The translations under genes were made by a program, and so were the position numbers. From Qipengyuania vesicularis (GTDB lineage: Bacteria > Pseudomonadota > Alphaproteobacteria > Sphingomonadales > Sphingomonadaceae): DNA of 64,000 nucleotides. The DNA lies in NCBI RefSeq assembly GCF_019711415.1, contig NZ_JAIGNJ010000004.1:124001-188000 (forward strand). The letters are read 5' to 3'. Position 1 is the first letter of the stretch. Every line of letters starts with the position of its first letter. Positions 7,363 to 24,300 of the stretch are shown here, piece by piece. The notes under the pieces are model-generated. The model saw only the letters and a list, made by a program, of their open reading frames with translations. It was not told the DNA's origin and searched no databases.

Positions 7363-8403
7363 CTAACGGCAATCGTTGAGCAGCTCCTTGCGCAGCGTTT
7401 CCTCGTCCGCGATATCGTCGAAGAAGCTTTCGAGATAACGCGTCATCGCGGATCGGTTCCTGCCGTCGACATGCGACGTGGCTGAAATCTTATTTTCCAG
7501 GGCACCGCGTAGGGTACGAAAGCGTTCGGCCTCGGCCGGGACATGATCGTTGAACGCGCAAAAGCCGCGATAAAGGCGTGTCGTGACAGAGCGTATTCCG
7601 AGCTGTTCGTTGGGCACGGCATAGCTGGCATCGACAAAGCCGGAATTGTCGAAATCGTAGGGCACCGGCGTCAGCCCGCTGCGAGAGGCGGACTCGTCGC
7701 CGACAAGGCGCGAGTTGTGGCAGCAATCTCCTCCACTCGGACCGAAGATCATCGACCAGTCGGTATTGCCGATGAGGTACTGGAAGAGTGCGTACCGCGC
7801 CGCATCCGTCTGATCGAGCCTGCCGAGCGCTATGTTGCCCGTGTCGACCTCCTTGCGCCCGAGGCGCCGAGCGGCATCATCGACATCCTCGATGAAGAAG
7901 CCGAGGCGCTGGGTGACCCGCTTGCCGTCATCCAGATAGTTCACCCGGACCAGGCGGACCCGCAAGCTTTCCGGAGTGAGAATGTTGTACAGCCGATAGG
8001 CAACGTATTCGCGCAGCAGCGTCTGCTCCCCGGAGCTGCTGTCGCGACAATGGGTGACCAGCTTTATCCGCCCCTGCTTGTGAAACAGGGATGTTTCGCC
8101 GGGCTTCTCCGGAAACGCGACCCGCAGGGGTGGGAACTGGCAATTCTCGCGCAAGCGGCGGGACTTACCCCGGGCGGAAAGCTCGATTGCGTGCGTTTCG
8201 CCGGCGGCCTGCAGCTGGGCGGGGTGGACATCGGTCGAGCTTTCTGCGCGCCGCGCAATTCGTTTGATCGGTCCCGAGATCGTGATCTCGAGAGTCGCAT
8301 CGGCGGCGAACAGGGGAGTAACTTCGCCTGTGTCCTCCTGCGCCGCCAAGGGGGTGGCGCCAATCGCTAGTGCGAAGACGAGTGTCGGGAGCGGCTTATT
8401 CAT
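7363..8403 (-). CDS. Exported CotH/HipA-like kinase-fold protein
   Basis: A 346-residue protein with a signal peptide (cleavage near residue 22, LAAQ). It lacks a named family by eye, but motifs line up with atypical kinases: K114 in RIKLVTHC as a nucleotide-binding Lys, E132 in LLREYVAYRLYNIL as a helix-C Glu, YALFQYLIGNTDW (204-216) plus H229-N230 as a catalytic loop, and VPYDFDNSG (247-255) as a metal-binding Asp segment. Six or more Cys suit an oxidising compartment. Its ATG overlaps the stop of the upstream phosphatase gene by 4 bases, so the two are translationally coupled. Kinase activity is an inference from motif spacing only. Confidence 0.6.
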   Translation of the reverse strand: MNKPLPTLVFALAIGATPLAAQEDTGEVTPLFAADATLEITISGPIKRIARRAESSTDVHPAQLQAAGETHAIELSARGKSRRLRENCQFPPLRVAFPEKPGETSLFHKQGRIKLVTHCRDSSSGEQTLLREYVAYRLYNILTPESLRVRLVRVNYLDDGKRVTQRLGFFIEDVDDAARRLGRKEVDTGNIALGRLDQTDAARYALFQYLIGNTDWSMIFGPSGGDCCHNSRLVGDESASRSGLTPVPYDFDNSGFVDASYAVPNEQLGIRSVTTRLYRGFCAFNDHVPAEAERFRTLRGALENKISATSHVDGRNRSAMTRYLESFFDDIADEETLRKELLNDCR

Positions 8404-9494
8404 GGCGTTTCTTCATGCGCCGCCTGGCCGATGGCGCGCGTGGTCCAGGTACCGTCGCTGCCCCTTTCATGCGCGGCGAGTACGTCACCTTCGATGACGA
8501 GAAAGCTCGCCGGCCCGCCGTAGTGGGCTGAGATGCCCGTATCGACGCGGATCAACCGTCCGGCGAGGTCGCTTGCGATCCCCTCGCGCGAAGGTGTGTG
8601 GGCGACTACCAGCCTCTTCGCATCGTATCGCGCGAGTATCGCAGCGATCTCCTCTTCACGGGAAGGACGGGGCGCAGGTTCAGCGCCTTCGGGAACGTTG
8701 CCCGCAGCATCTTTCTCGCTGCGGGCAACGTTCCCGCGATACCAGAGGGGCCCGAGCGGGTCTTCGAGGGCACTGCGATCCACTTCATCGCCCGGCTGGA
8801 GCGAGGCGGTAACACTCGCATTCAATGCGTCGATGCCCTGGCGCGTTCGTTCCTCGCTCAAGCCACCATGAGCGAACAGTGTGTTTCCGACCATTACCAC
8901 CGCAGGCAGGCTTGCCGCCCATAGGCCAAGCTCGCCTCCCGGCCGCCAGGCGCGCCGGTGCTCGAGCATTCCCAGCGGGGTTTCGGCGAACCACTGCTCC
9001 TTCGCATCCTCGGGGGACAGGGGCGGGTCAAGCCCGCTGTAATAGGTTTCGAGGGCCTCGCGATTGGCTTTCCAGACCGCTTCGCGCCGAGACTTCGAGC
9101 GCTTGTCACTGAAGGCTGCGTACTCTCCCGGGTGCACGTATCGCAGATCGCCGATGACGTTCATCGCCTCGTGATTGCCCAGCAATACGATCACCGCGCC
9201 GCCGTCTTTGGCAGCCTCGACTTGCAGTGCCTGCAGATGCTGGATGATCCTGAGCGAATCCGGCCCCCGGTCGGTAACGTCTCCCAGCTGCACCAGCGTG
9301 GTATCGCCGCCCGACCAATCGCCATGCTTGTCGATAAGACCGGCCTGGCGGGCAATGGCCTCCCACGCGTCGAAATCACCATGCAGGTCACCGACCGCGA
9401 CGATACGTGTGGCAGGCTCTTCGGAGACCTGCGCGAGGGCCGGAAAGGCAGCCCAAGCGGCTAGGGCGGTCAGCCAGAGCAACAGTCGATGCAT
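8400..9494 (-). CDS. Exported metallophosphoesterase of the PPP type
   Basis: A 364-residue protein with a signal peptide (WAAFPALAQ). Metal-binding motifs of the calcineurin-like phosphoesterase family are all visible: VAVGDLHGDFDAW, LVQLGDVTDRGPDS, VIVLLGNHEAMN, FAHGGLS and LVVAHTPS. The GDLHG/GDVTDRG/GNHE set and domain length resemble Shewanella-like PPP phosphatases, so it may dephosphorylate proteins or small phosphoesters in the periplasm. I chose ATG 9494 (MHRLLLWL) with GGAG just upstream over an in-frame ATG at 9530 lacking a signal start. The downstream kinase-fold gene overlaps it by ATGA, which suggests opposing activities on one substrate. Confidence 0.85.
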   Translation of the reverse strand: MHRLLLWLTALAAWAAFPALAQVSEEPATRIVAVGDLHGDFDAWEAIARQAGLIDKHGDWSGGDTTLVQLGDVTDRGPDSLRIIQHLQALQVEAAKDGGAVIVLLGNHEAMNVIGDLRYVHPGEYAAFSDKRSKSRREAVWKANREALETYYSGLDPPLSPEDAKEQWFAETPLGMLEHRRAWRPGGELGLWAASLPAVVMVGNTLFAHGGLSEERTRQGIDALNASVTASLQPGDEVDRSALEDPLGPLWYRGNVARSEKDAAGNVPEGAEPAPRPSREEEIAAILARYDAKRLVVAHTPSREGIASDLAGRLIRVDTGISAHYGGPASFLVIEGDVLAAHERGSDGTWTTRAIGQAAHEETP

Positions 9495-9602
9495 GCTCTC
9501 TCCTCTCCAACGAGGCGAGCACGGTAGCACAATTTGGCGTCAGTGTGGCGCCATTTCAGCCGGTTGCCACCCGTCCCGCCAACTCGGGAGAGACCGGATC
9601 GG

Positions 9603-10226
9603 CTATTTCGGTGGGACAGTCGCCATCAGCCCAAGCGGCCTTCCGTCATTGTCTTCCACGAAGCCCATCCACTCCTCGCTGCCGTCCTCATGCGTATGGA
9701 TCCGGTGTGGTGCGGAGATAACCTTGGCCCCTCTCTCCTCCATGCCCGAGCAAGCCGCGTGCACATCGTCGACGCGGAAATAGATGAGGGATTCAGCTCC
9801 GGCATCGCCTTCGCTGAGCATGAGCCGGGTTCCATTGCAGGCGAAGAATGCCATGTTGCCTGCGTCGAACAACGGTTCGAGCCCAAGCACATCGCGATAC
9901 CATCTTCGTGCTGCATCGATATCGCTGACCGTGCGTGCGATTTGTCCGATAGCACCGATGCCGTTTTCGCTATTCATTTCGCGCATTCCCTCCAGTGCGC
10001 TACCCCGCTCGATGCCGTTCCAGAGTTTCAGCTCGCTACGGCTATCCATCCCGAGCTTGCCGAGAATGTTCGAGACATGGAACTTGACTGCGTCCAGGCC
10101 GACCCCTTGCCGGGCGGCGATCTGCGGGTTGGTCAGGCCGTGGCGCACGCCTTCCGCAACCCGCCATTCGGCGGGCGTGAGGACGTCCGGATGGGCCGGT
10201 CGACCGCGTTCCTTGCTACTGCTCAT
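9603..10226 (-). CDS. LuxR-type HTH fused to a VOC (glyoxalase-like) domain
   Basis: A 207-residue two-domain protein. Residues about 10-70 are a LuxR/GerE helix-turn-helix (LTPAEWRVAEGVRHGLTNPQIAARQGVGLDAVKFHVSNILGKLGM). Residues about 90-207 are a vicinal-oxygen-chelate domain (IGQIARTVSDIDAARRWYRDVLGLEPLF, then FRVDDVHAACSGMEERG and EWMGFVEDNDGRPLGLMA). The combination suggests a transcription factor whose VOC domain binds a small molecule. The order is unusual because LuxR HTH domains more often lie at the C-terminus. The start is uncertain: ATG 10226 gives a compact protein, ATG 10271 would add an Arg-rich stretch. It is divergent from rpoB. Confidence 0.78.
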   Translation of the reverse strand: MSSSKERGRPAHPDVLTPAEWRVAEGVRHGLTNPQIAARQGVGLDAVKFHVSNILGKLGMDSRSELKLWNGIERGSALEGMREMNSENGIGAIGQIARTVSDIDAARRWYRDVLGLEPLFDAGNMAFFACNGTRLMLSEGDAGAESLIYFRVDDVHAACSGMEERGAKVISAPHRIHTHEDGSEEWMGFVEDNDGRPLGLMATVPPK

Positions 10227-10545
10227 GCGACGAGTGTAGCGCCTCGTGCGGCGAATTTCCCTACCCGGCATTTTGCGGGTTTGACTTCGCGCAGACGCTT
10301 TCCTACATGCCCCTCGACCGCACGCTTCGAGCGAGTCTGATTCATGCGCGGGGATCGGACACAGGATGGAAGCGGCGTTTCCATATCGCGACGCTTTTCA
10401 TGAGCTGCAGCTGCCGCCGCTATTGGTGTGCATTCGCTGCGGCCTTTTTGCGTCTCGCGATCTGGTTCTCACGCGCATGAGACATTTGATTTCCGGTCCC
10501 GACCGCGCGGGGCCAGATGCACACGAGAAGAGGTAACTACCCCTT
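10227..10545 (+). promoter_or_regulatory. rpoB promoter region
   Basis: A 319-base gap with no gene. TTGACT (10281-10286) and TACATG (10304-10309) are spaced by exactly 17 bases, giving a housekeeping-type promoter and an rpoB leader of about 230 nt. TTGACT is the same -35 word as in the proposed rplJ promoter. I saw no other clear structure in the leader. Confidence 0.45.
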
Positions 10546-14738
<4,193 letters not shown>

Positions 14739-14739
<1 letters not shown>

Positions 14740-14756
14740 GGGAGCGCAAGCTCCCC
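14739..14756 (+). other. GCAA-tetraloop hairpin in rpoB-rpoC spacer
   Basis: GGGGAGC (14739-14745) and GCTCCCC (14750-14756) enclose the tetraloop GCAA, a stable GNRA loop. The stem includes the last base of the rpoB stop. There is no T-run, so it is more likely an RNA stability or processing element than a terminator. Confidence 0.6.
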
Positions 14757-14799
14757 ACCGCTCTCCGCCCATTAGAATTACCCCTTAGGGAATTAAGTC

Positions 14800-19131
<4,332 letters not shown>

Positions 19132-19140
19132 GCCGACGGC

Positions 19141-19194
19141 CTATCGCATCCGATAGAGGGACCCGCCGGGCGAGAGCCTGGCGGGTTTCTTTTT
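19141..19194 (+). terminator. rpoBC terminator
   Basis: ACCCGCC (19161-19167) pairs with GGCGGGT (19180-19186), with an inner GC/GC pair around GAGA, followed by TTTCTTTTT. Just before it CTATCG and CGATAG (19141-19156) make a small extra hairpin with loop CATC. Confidence 0.92.
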
Positions 19195-19556
19195 GCGCAA
19201 CATGGGGCACGCTGTTTGTCCCGTTTTGGGACATTAACCTTTCGATTAGCGGGTTTGGCCCGTTTCGCGGTTCCCCGCCTTGCATCGCAGTTAACTTAGG
19301 ATTAACCTCCGTCCCAAACCAGCGCATACCATAAGACCGCTGGCATTCGACTCGGTTCGCAAATCAGGAGGGGTGCCGCCTCGCGGCACCGGGAAGCTGC
19401 GAATTATCGGCACTGTCCGGACCTTCTGATTTCATGAATGGGTGCGGGGGACACCCCGCTCCGTGTCTGTCCGGGGCTGCCTCAGGGGCGGACAGGCTGG
19501 GAAGCAGAGCATGAATTCGAGACCTGCCTCGGCGGGTCACTGCAAGGGGAGTTACT
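19195..19556 (+). promoter_or_regulatory. Upstream region of PEP-CTERM gene with CtrA-type box and hairpins
   Basis: A 362-base gap. TTAA (19291-19294), seven bases, then TTAA (19302-19305) is an exact match to the CtrA consensus TTAA-N7-TTAA. A weaker TTAA-N7-ATTA lies at 19234-19248. TGTCCC/GGGACA (19217-19233) is a small hairpin. Further down GGTGCCGC and GCGGCACC form an 8-base stem with a 3-base loop, and CTGTCC/GGACAG a longer-looped stem, so the transcript may carry a structured 5' leader of up to about 200 nt. Regulatory roles are inferred. Confidence 0.45.
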
Positions 19557-20195
19557 ATGAGAAAACTTACGATCGCCGCAGCCTTGGTCGGTGCATCCAT
19601 CGCCGCCTCGGCCAGCGCACACACCACCTCGCTCGGCTATGTCCCGGGTACCAACCCGGGCGAAGTCACCTTCTGGACTGGATCCTACGATCACCTTCAG
19701 GTCCCCGTGAATGAGGGTGTTTTCACGCTCATCGGCGTTACCGATCCCGGCTTCATCCAAGTGGTCAACGCCAATCTCGCGGGGCCTCAGGTCATTGCGC
19801 CGACCAACGTCATGCCCTCGGGTCTCATCGACGGAGTGAATAACTTCCATTGGGATACCAGCGGGTCTTTCGATGTTGGCAATTATGGTCTCTCGGCCAA
19901 CAACAATGCGAGCTATGCGCCCGACTGGTGGCAGGGCATCACCTTCACCGGTCTTGCGGCGGGTGATTACATCTTCACCTGCGGCCAGACTTGCGGTGCC
20001 ACCGTCCAATGGGAAACCTGGGGTCAGGAGGGCAATATTCCGATCACCCTCACCGGCCGTGATGTCGGCGGATCGGTTCCCGAGCCGTCCACCTGGGCCA
20101 TGCTCCTGCTCGGCTTCCTCGGTATCGGCCTGACGCTGCGCCGCAACCAGGCAGCCGTCACCCGGGCAAAAGCGACCAAGGTCCGCTACGTCTAA
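19557..20195 (+). CDS. Exported protein with PEPxxWA-CTERM sorting tail
   Basis: A 212-residue protein with a signal peptide (residues 1-21, ASASAH). The C-terminus VPEPSTWAMLLLGFLGIGL plus basic residues is the PEPxxWA-CTERM signal of sphingomonads and relatives, recognised by exosortase-type enzymes that remove the tail on the outer face of the inner membrane. The middle is rich in Gly, Asn and aromatic residues and contains two Cys (CGQTC); no enzyme motif is visible. GGGGAG is well placed before the ATG. No exosortase gene lies in the window. Likely exopolysaccharide- or surface-associated by family knowledge; exact role unknown. Confidence 0.85.
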   Translation: MRKLTIAAALVGASIAASASAHTTSLGYVPGTNPGEVTFWTGSYDHLQVPVNEGVFTLIGVTDPGFIQVVNANLAGPQVIAPTNVMPSGLIDGVNNFHWDTSGSFDVGNYGLSANNNASYAPDWWQGITFTGLAAGDYIFTCGQTCGATVQWETWGQEGNIPITLTGRDVGGSVPEPSTWAMLLLGFLGIGLTLRRNQAAVTRAKATKVRYV

Positions 20196-20251
20196 TTACC
20201 GACAGCCCTGCCCCGGCCCGACCAAGGCAACGAGGCAATGTGACAGGTTCG

Positions 20252-20288
20252 AAGGCCTCGTCGGAGCGATCCGGCGGGGCCTTTCGCT
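20252..20288 (+). terminator. Probable terminator after PEP-CTERM gene
   Basis: AAGGCC.CG.CGGA and TCCG.CG.GGCCTT form a long imperfect stem (20252-20283) around GCGA, followed by TCGCTT. The T-run is poor, so it is likely but not certain. Confidence 0.55.
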
Positions 20289-20418
20289 TGCGACCTGCAT
20301 GCATCTGAAAACGGCCGCAACCTCGCCTTCCGCTTGACCGCATCCATCCGACGTTGCACGATTGGCGCTTGGCCGGAGGCTGTGGGGGTCGTCCGGCCGT
20401 GGGTAGCAGGGGAAAATC

Positions 20419-22803
20419 GTGTCGCGTCTTGAGACCGTGACCGTAGTTGAGCCGGACAAGGACGACGCTTTGGGCGACGACCCGCTGCAGCACCTGCTCC
20501 TCTATCGCCGCATCAAATCGCTGAGTTCCGGGGCGACGACGTCGCTCCTGCCGGCCTTTGCCTCGATATTCGCCTTGCTCTGGACCTTCTGGTTCGATGC
20601 GCCGCGACTGGTCATCCTCGTCTGGGCGCTCGCCCAGATCGCGCAGCTCTGCACATTCGTCTGGCTCGACAGGCAAGTCGATCTCGAGACGGCAACATCA
20701 GAGCAAATGCGCGTCCAATGGCGACGGATCCTGATCCTACAGGCCATCGGCAGCACGATCTGGTTCGTCGTGTTTCCTTACCTCGCCCTTTTCGCAGAGG
20801 GCTTGCAGATCGCTGTCCTCGCTGTGATCGGTACGGCAGTGCTCAGCGGAACCTTGCTGGTCCACCGCACTGCCCCGGAAGCGGCCATGTTCCACACGCT
20901 GACGATGGCGCCCTCGCTCGTCGTCTCCGCCTTCCTGATCGGATCCTGGGCTGCCTGGCCGACGATCCTGCTCTTCGGCGCCTTCGCCCTGGCGCTCGTT
21001 ATCGAGGCGCGCACGCAGGAGATCGAATTCGTTGAGGCAGGCAAGGCGGAGATCGAGCGCCGCGAGAGCACGAGTACCGTGCGAATGCTGCTCAACGATT
21101 ACGAGGAACAGTCGTCGGACTGCCTTTGGACGGTTGGTCCTCGCGGCAATATCCGCGACGTCAGCGAGCGCATGGCGAGAGCCCTGAAAAGCGATCCCGA
21201 TGGTCTCGAAGGCACGCCATTCCTCGACGTATTCCTGCCCGGAGAAGAGCGCGATACGTTGGCTGCAAGGCTGATCGAACGCACACCCTTTCGCGATCTT
21301 CTGGTTCGCCTGAGGATCGAAGGGGACCTGCAGTACTGGCGCCTCTCGGCCCGGCCACGCGAAGACGGGCGAATGAGCGGCGTTGCGCGTGACGTGACGG
21401 CCGACCGCCTGATCGAAGAACGCGTCGCATTCATGGCGCATTATGACAACCTCACGGGCCTTGCGAACCGCTACCTCTTCAACGAGCGGCTGCGGTCTTT
21501 CACCGGCGAGAGCGCCTCGAAGGGGGCGAGCATTGCCCTGTTCTATCTCGACCTCGACGACTTCAAGGCGATCAATGACACGCGCGGCCATCTCGTCGGC
21601 GACCGCCTGCTGCGGGAGGTCGGTACGCGCCTCGAACAGGAAGTGCGCAGCGAAGACTTGGTCGCGCGTCTTGGCGGTGACGAATTTGCAGTGTTGATCG
21701 AAACGCGCGCTGGCGACGGCCTCCTCATCGAACGCGCCCACCGCTTCCTCTCGGTCGTCCGAGCCCCTTACGAAATCGAAGGGCAATCCTATCGCGTCTC
21801 GACGAGTGTCGGCGTTGCGCGCTGCACCGACGGCGATTGCGATGCAGAAGAGCTGATGCGCCGGGCCGATCTCGCGCTCTATGCGGCCAAGGAAAAGGGG
21901 CGCGACAATCTTGCGCTGTTCGAACCTGCGCTCGATCGTGCCGCGCGCGAGAGGCGGGAGATCGAGAGGGACCTCGGCGATGCCGTCGCACGCGGGCAGA
22001 TGCGCATGCATTACCAGTCGATCGTCGATCTCGACACGGGCGCGACAACCGGCTTCGAGGCACTGCTGCGCTGGTACCACCCGCAGCGCGGTATCATCGG
22101 CCCGGCAGACTTCCTTCCCGTCGCGGAGGAGACGGGCATGATCCAGCAGCTGGGCGAATGGGTCATCCGCCAGTCACTCGCCGATGCGGCCGCCATGCCT
22201 GGCAACTTCCGCATCGCGATCAATCTCTCGCCCACCCAGGTCAAGAACCCGAACCTGGTCGCGACCGTCGCCCAGGCAATCCACGCGACCAATATCGCGC
22301 CCGAACGCGTCGAGCTCGAGATTACCGAGCACGTATTGATGGACCAGGGCGAGGCAGGACATTCCACGCTGCTGCGCTTGCGCGAACTGGGTGTGCGCGT
22401 TGCGCTCGATGATTTCGGGACCGGCTATTCCTCGCTCGGATACTTGCGACGGTTCCCATTCGACCGGATCAAGATCGATCGCAGCTTTGTGACCGATGTC
22501 ATCAAGGACATGGGCAGCCAAGCGATCATCTCGAGCATCACCAGGCTCGCCGACGCGCTCGGCATGGATACGACGGCCGAGGGAATCGAAAGCCAGGCGC
22601 AGCTTGACCTGCTGCGCAAGCTCGGCGTGCAGGAGGCGCAGGGTTTCCTGATCGCCAAGCCGGTTCCGCCCGAAGAGATCGGCTCCGAGGGCGTGGAGCG
22701 ATCGAACGTTGCCCCCGATCCTGAACTTGGTGATGAATTCCTGACGTATCGCAAGAAGCGTGAAGCGGAGACTGTGCGTCGCAATGACCAGAACGTCGCG
22801 TGA
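20419..22803 (+). CDS. Membrane-anchored GGDEF-EAL cyclic-di-GMP enzyme
   Basis: A 794-residue protein starting at GTG (20419) with AGGGGA 6 bases upstream. Several transmembrane helices span about residues 35-195, a PAS-like segment about 225-330 follows (SDCLWTVGPRGNIRDVSERM), then GGDEF (about 335-495) and EAL (about 510-760). The cyclase motif GGDEF (419-423) is intact, and RSED five residues earlier is an RxxD inhibitory site. The phosphodiesterase motifs EALLRW (547), NLSPTQ, ELEITEHVL, DDFGTGYSSLGYL, KIDRSFV and AEGIES are also intact. So both synthesis and breakdown of c-di-GMP are possible, with the membrane and PAS parts as sensors. It stands alone, with no phosphorelay partner nearby. 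Confidence 0.92.
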   Translation: MSRLETVTVVEPDKDDALGDDPLQHLLLYRRIKSLSSGATTSLLPAFASIFALLWTFWFDAPRLVILVWALAQIAQLCTFVWLDRQVDLETATSEQMRVQWRRILILQAIGSTIWFVVFPYLALFAEGLQIAVLAVIGTAVLSGTLLVHRTAPEAAMFHTLTMAPSLVVSAFLIGSWAAWPTILLFGAFALALVIEARTQEIEFVEAGKAEIERRESTSTVRMLLNDYEEQSSDCLWTVGPRGNIRDVSERMARALKSDPDGLEGTPFLDVFLPGEERDTLAARLIERTPFRDLLVRLRIEGDLQYWRLSARPREDGRMSGVARDVTADRLIEERVAFMAHYDNLTGLANRYLFNERLRSFTGESASKGASIALFYLDLDDFKAINDTRGHLVGDRLLREVGTRLEQEVRSEDLVARLGGDEFAVLIETRAGDGLLIERAHRFLSVVRAPYEIEGQSYRVSTSVGVARCTDGDCDAEELMRRADLALYAAKEKGRDNLALFEPALDRAARERREIERDLGDAVARGQMRMHYQSIVDLDTGATTGFEALLRWYHPQRGIIGPADFLPVAEETGMIQQLGEWVIRQSLADAAAMPGNFRIAINLSPTQVKNPNLVATVAQAIHATNIAPERVELEITEHVLMDQGEAGHSTLLRLRELGVRVALDDFGTGYSSLGYLRRFPFDRIKIDRSFVTDVIKDMGSQAIISSITRLADALGMDTTAEGIESQAQLDLLRKLGVQEAQGFLIAKPVPPEEIGSEGVERSNVAPDPELGDEFLTYRKKREAETVRRNDQNVA

Positions 22804-22907
22804 ATCGCGGGGCAGTTCCGGGGTCATGGCCCTTCGACTTTCGCAAAATGCCTGCAGAGTAACCCTGTTCTCGCAATAGGCCCGCGCGCCTGCTATCGGC
22901 GCGCTCC

Positions 22908-24266
22908 ATGACCACGATTACGCGTTTCGCCCCGTCACCTACGGGGCGCCTCCATGTCGGCAATATTCGCACGGCGCTGCACAACTGGCTGCTGGCACGG
23001 AAGGCTGGCGGTCGCTTCCTGCTGCGAATCGACGATACCGACGCTGAACGCAGCCGGGACGAATTCGTCGAGGCGATCCGCGAGGATCTCGCCTGGCTGG
23101 GGCTCTCGCCCGACGCGGAAGAGCGCCAGTCGCAGCGGATGGACAAGTACGAGGCGGCCTTCGACGCTCTGAAGGCGGTAGGGCGGGTCTATCCCGCCTA
23201 TGAGACCGCGCAGGAACTGGAGCTCAAGCGCAAGATCCAGTTGAGTCGAGGCCTGCCTCCGATCTACGACCGCGCGTCGCTCAGGCTGACAGCGGATGAG
23301 CGCGCAGCGAAGGAAGCGGAGGGTGTTGCCCCTCACTGGCGTTTCAAACTCGATCACGAGGAGCCGATCCGCTGGGAAGACGGCGTTCGCAGGATGCAGA
23401 AGTTCGACCCGGCGCAGCTTTCCGATCCTGTCATACGCCGCGCCGACGGTAGCTGGCTCTACATGCTACCAAGCGCGGTCGACGATCTCGATATGGGCGT
23501 AACCGACGTGCTTCGCGGAGAGGACCACGTTTCGAATACTGCCGTTCAAATTCAGATGTTTACCGCGCTGATTGCTGCGCAATATCCGGCGCAGCATATT
23601 CCGCGCTTTGCGCATGAGGCGCTTCTCGTCGGGAAGGAAGGCAAACTCTCGAAGCGGCTAGGATCGCTGGGCTGCGATGCTTTCCGCGAGCGCGGGATCG
23701 AGCCCGAAGCGCTGATCGCGCTGCTGGCGCGGCTCGGCACTTCGCAACCGGTCGAGCCGATCGCGGATCGGACGCATCTTGTAGAAACCTTCGACTTGTC
23801 GACCTTCGGACGCGCGCCTGCGAAATTCGACGATACCGAGCTGGAAAGGCTCAATGCCGCGATTGTCCACTCGATGGACTTTGCGAAGGTAGCCGACCGT
23901 CTGCCCAAAGGGATGGACGAGGCGGGCTGGCACGCCGTGCGGCCGAACCTGTCGCATGTCGGTGAGGTGGAAGACTGGTGGAAGCTGGTCACCGGCCCGA
24001 TCGAACAGCCGGAGTTCTCCGATGAGGATCGCGCCTATCTTGCGCAGGCCGGGGAGGCTCTCGAGTGGGGTGAAGATCCCTGGCACGCGCTCACCGGAAA
24101 GCTGAAGGAAACGACCGGTCGCAAGGGCAAGGCTTTGTTCCTACCACTGCGCCAGGCGCTCACCGGGATGGACCACGGCCCCGACATGGCAGAACTGCTG
24201 CCGCTGATCGGCGAGAAGGAAGCTCGCGCCCGTCTGGAACGGGCAGGCACACCCCCGCGTTCATAG
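22908..24266 (+). CDS. gltX: Glutamate-tRNA ligase
   Basis: A 452-residue class I synthetase charging tRNA with Glu. The ATP-binding HIGH-type motif is GRLHVGN (residues 13-19, in PSPTGRLHVGN) and the KMSKS-type motif is KLSKR (about 246-250). The zinc-binding Cys cluster of E. coli GluRS is absent: the equivalent stretch reads VYPAYETAQE, so this is a zinc-free form. Many alphaproteobacteria carry two GltX proteins, one favouring tRNA-Gln for the transamidation pathway; I cannot tell which one this is. It sits 104 bases after the GGDEF-EAL gene and 34 bases before the SulP gene. Confidence 0.96.
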   Translation: MTTITRFAPSPTGRLHVGNIRTALHNWLLARKAGGRFLLRIDDTDAERSRDEFVEAIREDLAWLGLSPDAEERQSQRMDKYEAAFDALKAVGRVYPAYETAQELELKRKIQLSRGLPPIYDRASLRLTADERAAKEAEGVAPHWRFKLDHEEPIRWEDGVRRMQKFDPAQLSDPVIRRADGSWLYMLPSAVDDLDMGVTDVLRGEDHVSNTAVQIQMFTALIAAQYPAQHIPRFAHEALLVGKEGKLSKRLGSLGCDAFRERGIEPEALIALLARLGTSQPVEPIADRTHLVETFDLSTFGRAPAKFDDTELERLNAAIVHSMDFAKVADRLPKGMDEAGWHAVRPNLSHVGEVEDWWKLVTGPIEQPEFSDEDRAYLAQAGEALEWGEDPWHALTGKLKETTGRKGKALFLPLRQALTGMDHGPDMAELLPLIGEKEARARLERAGTPPRS

Positions 24267-24300
24267 GCAAGGGCCGACACAGTAAGGGGACAATTCAATA

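Noticed and set aside
22859..22880. GTAACC word upstream of gltX as another SigF promoter
   Set aside because: No CGAA at 16 or 17 bases downstream, so it does not fit the motif found at the bufferin locus.
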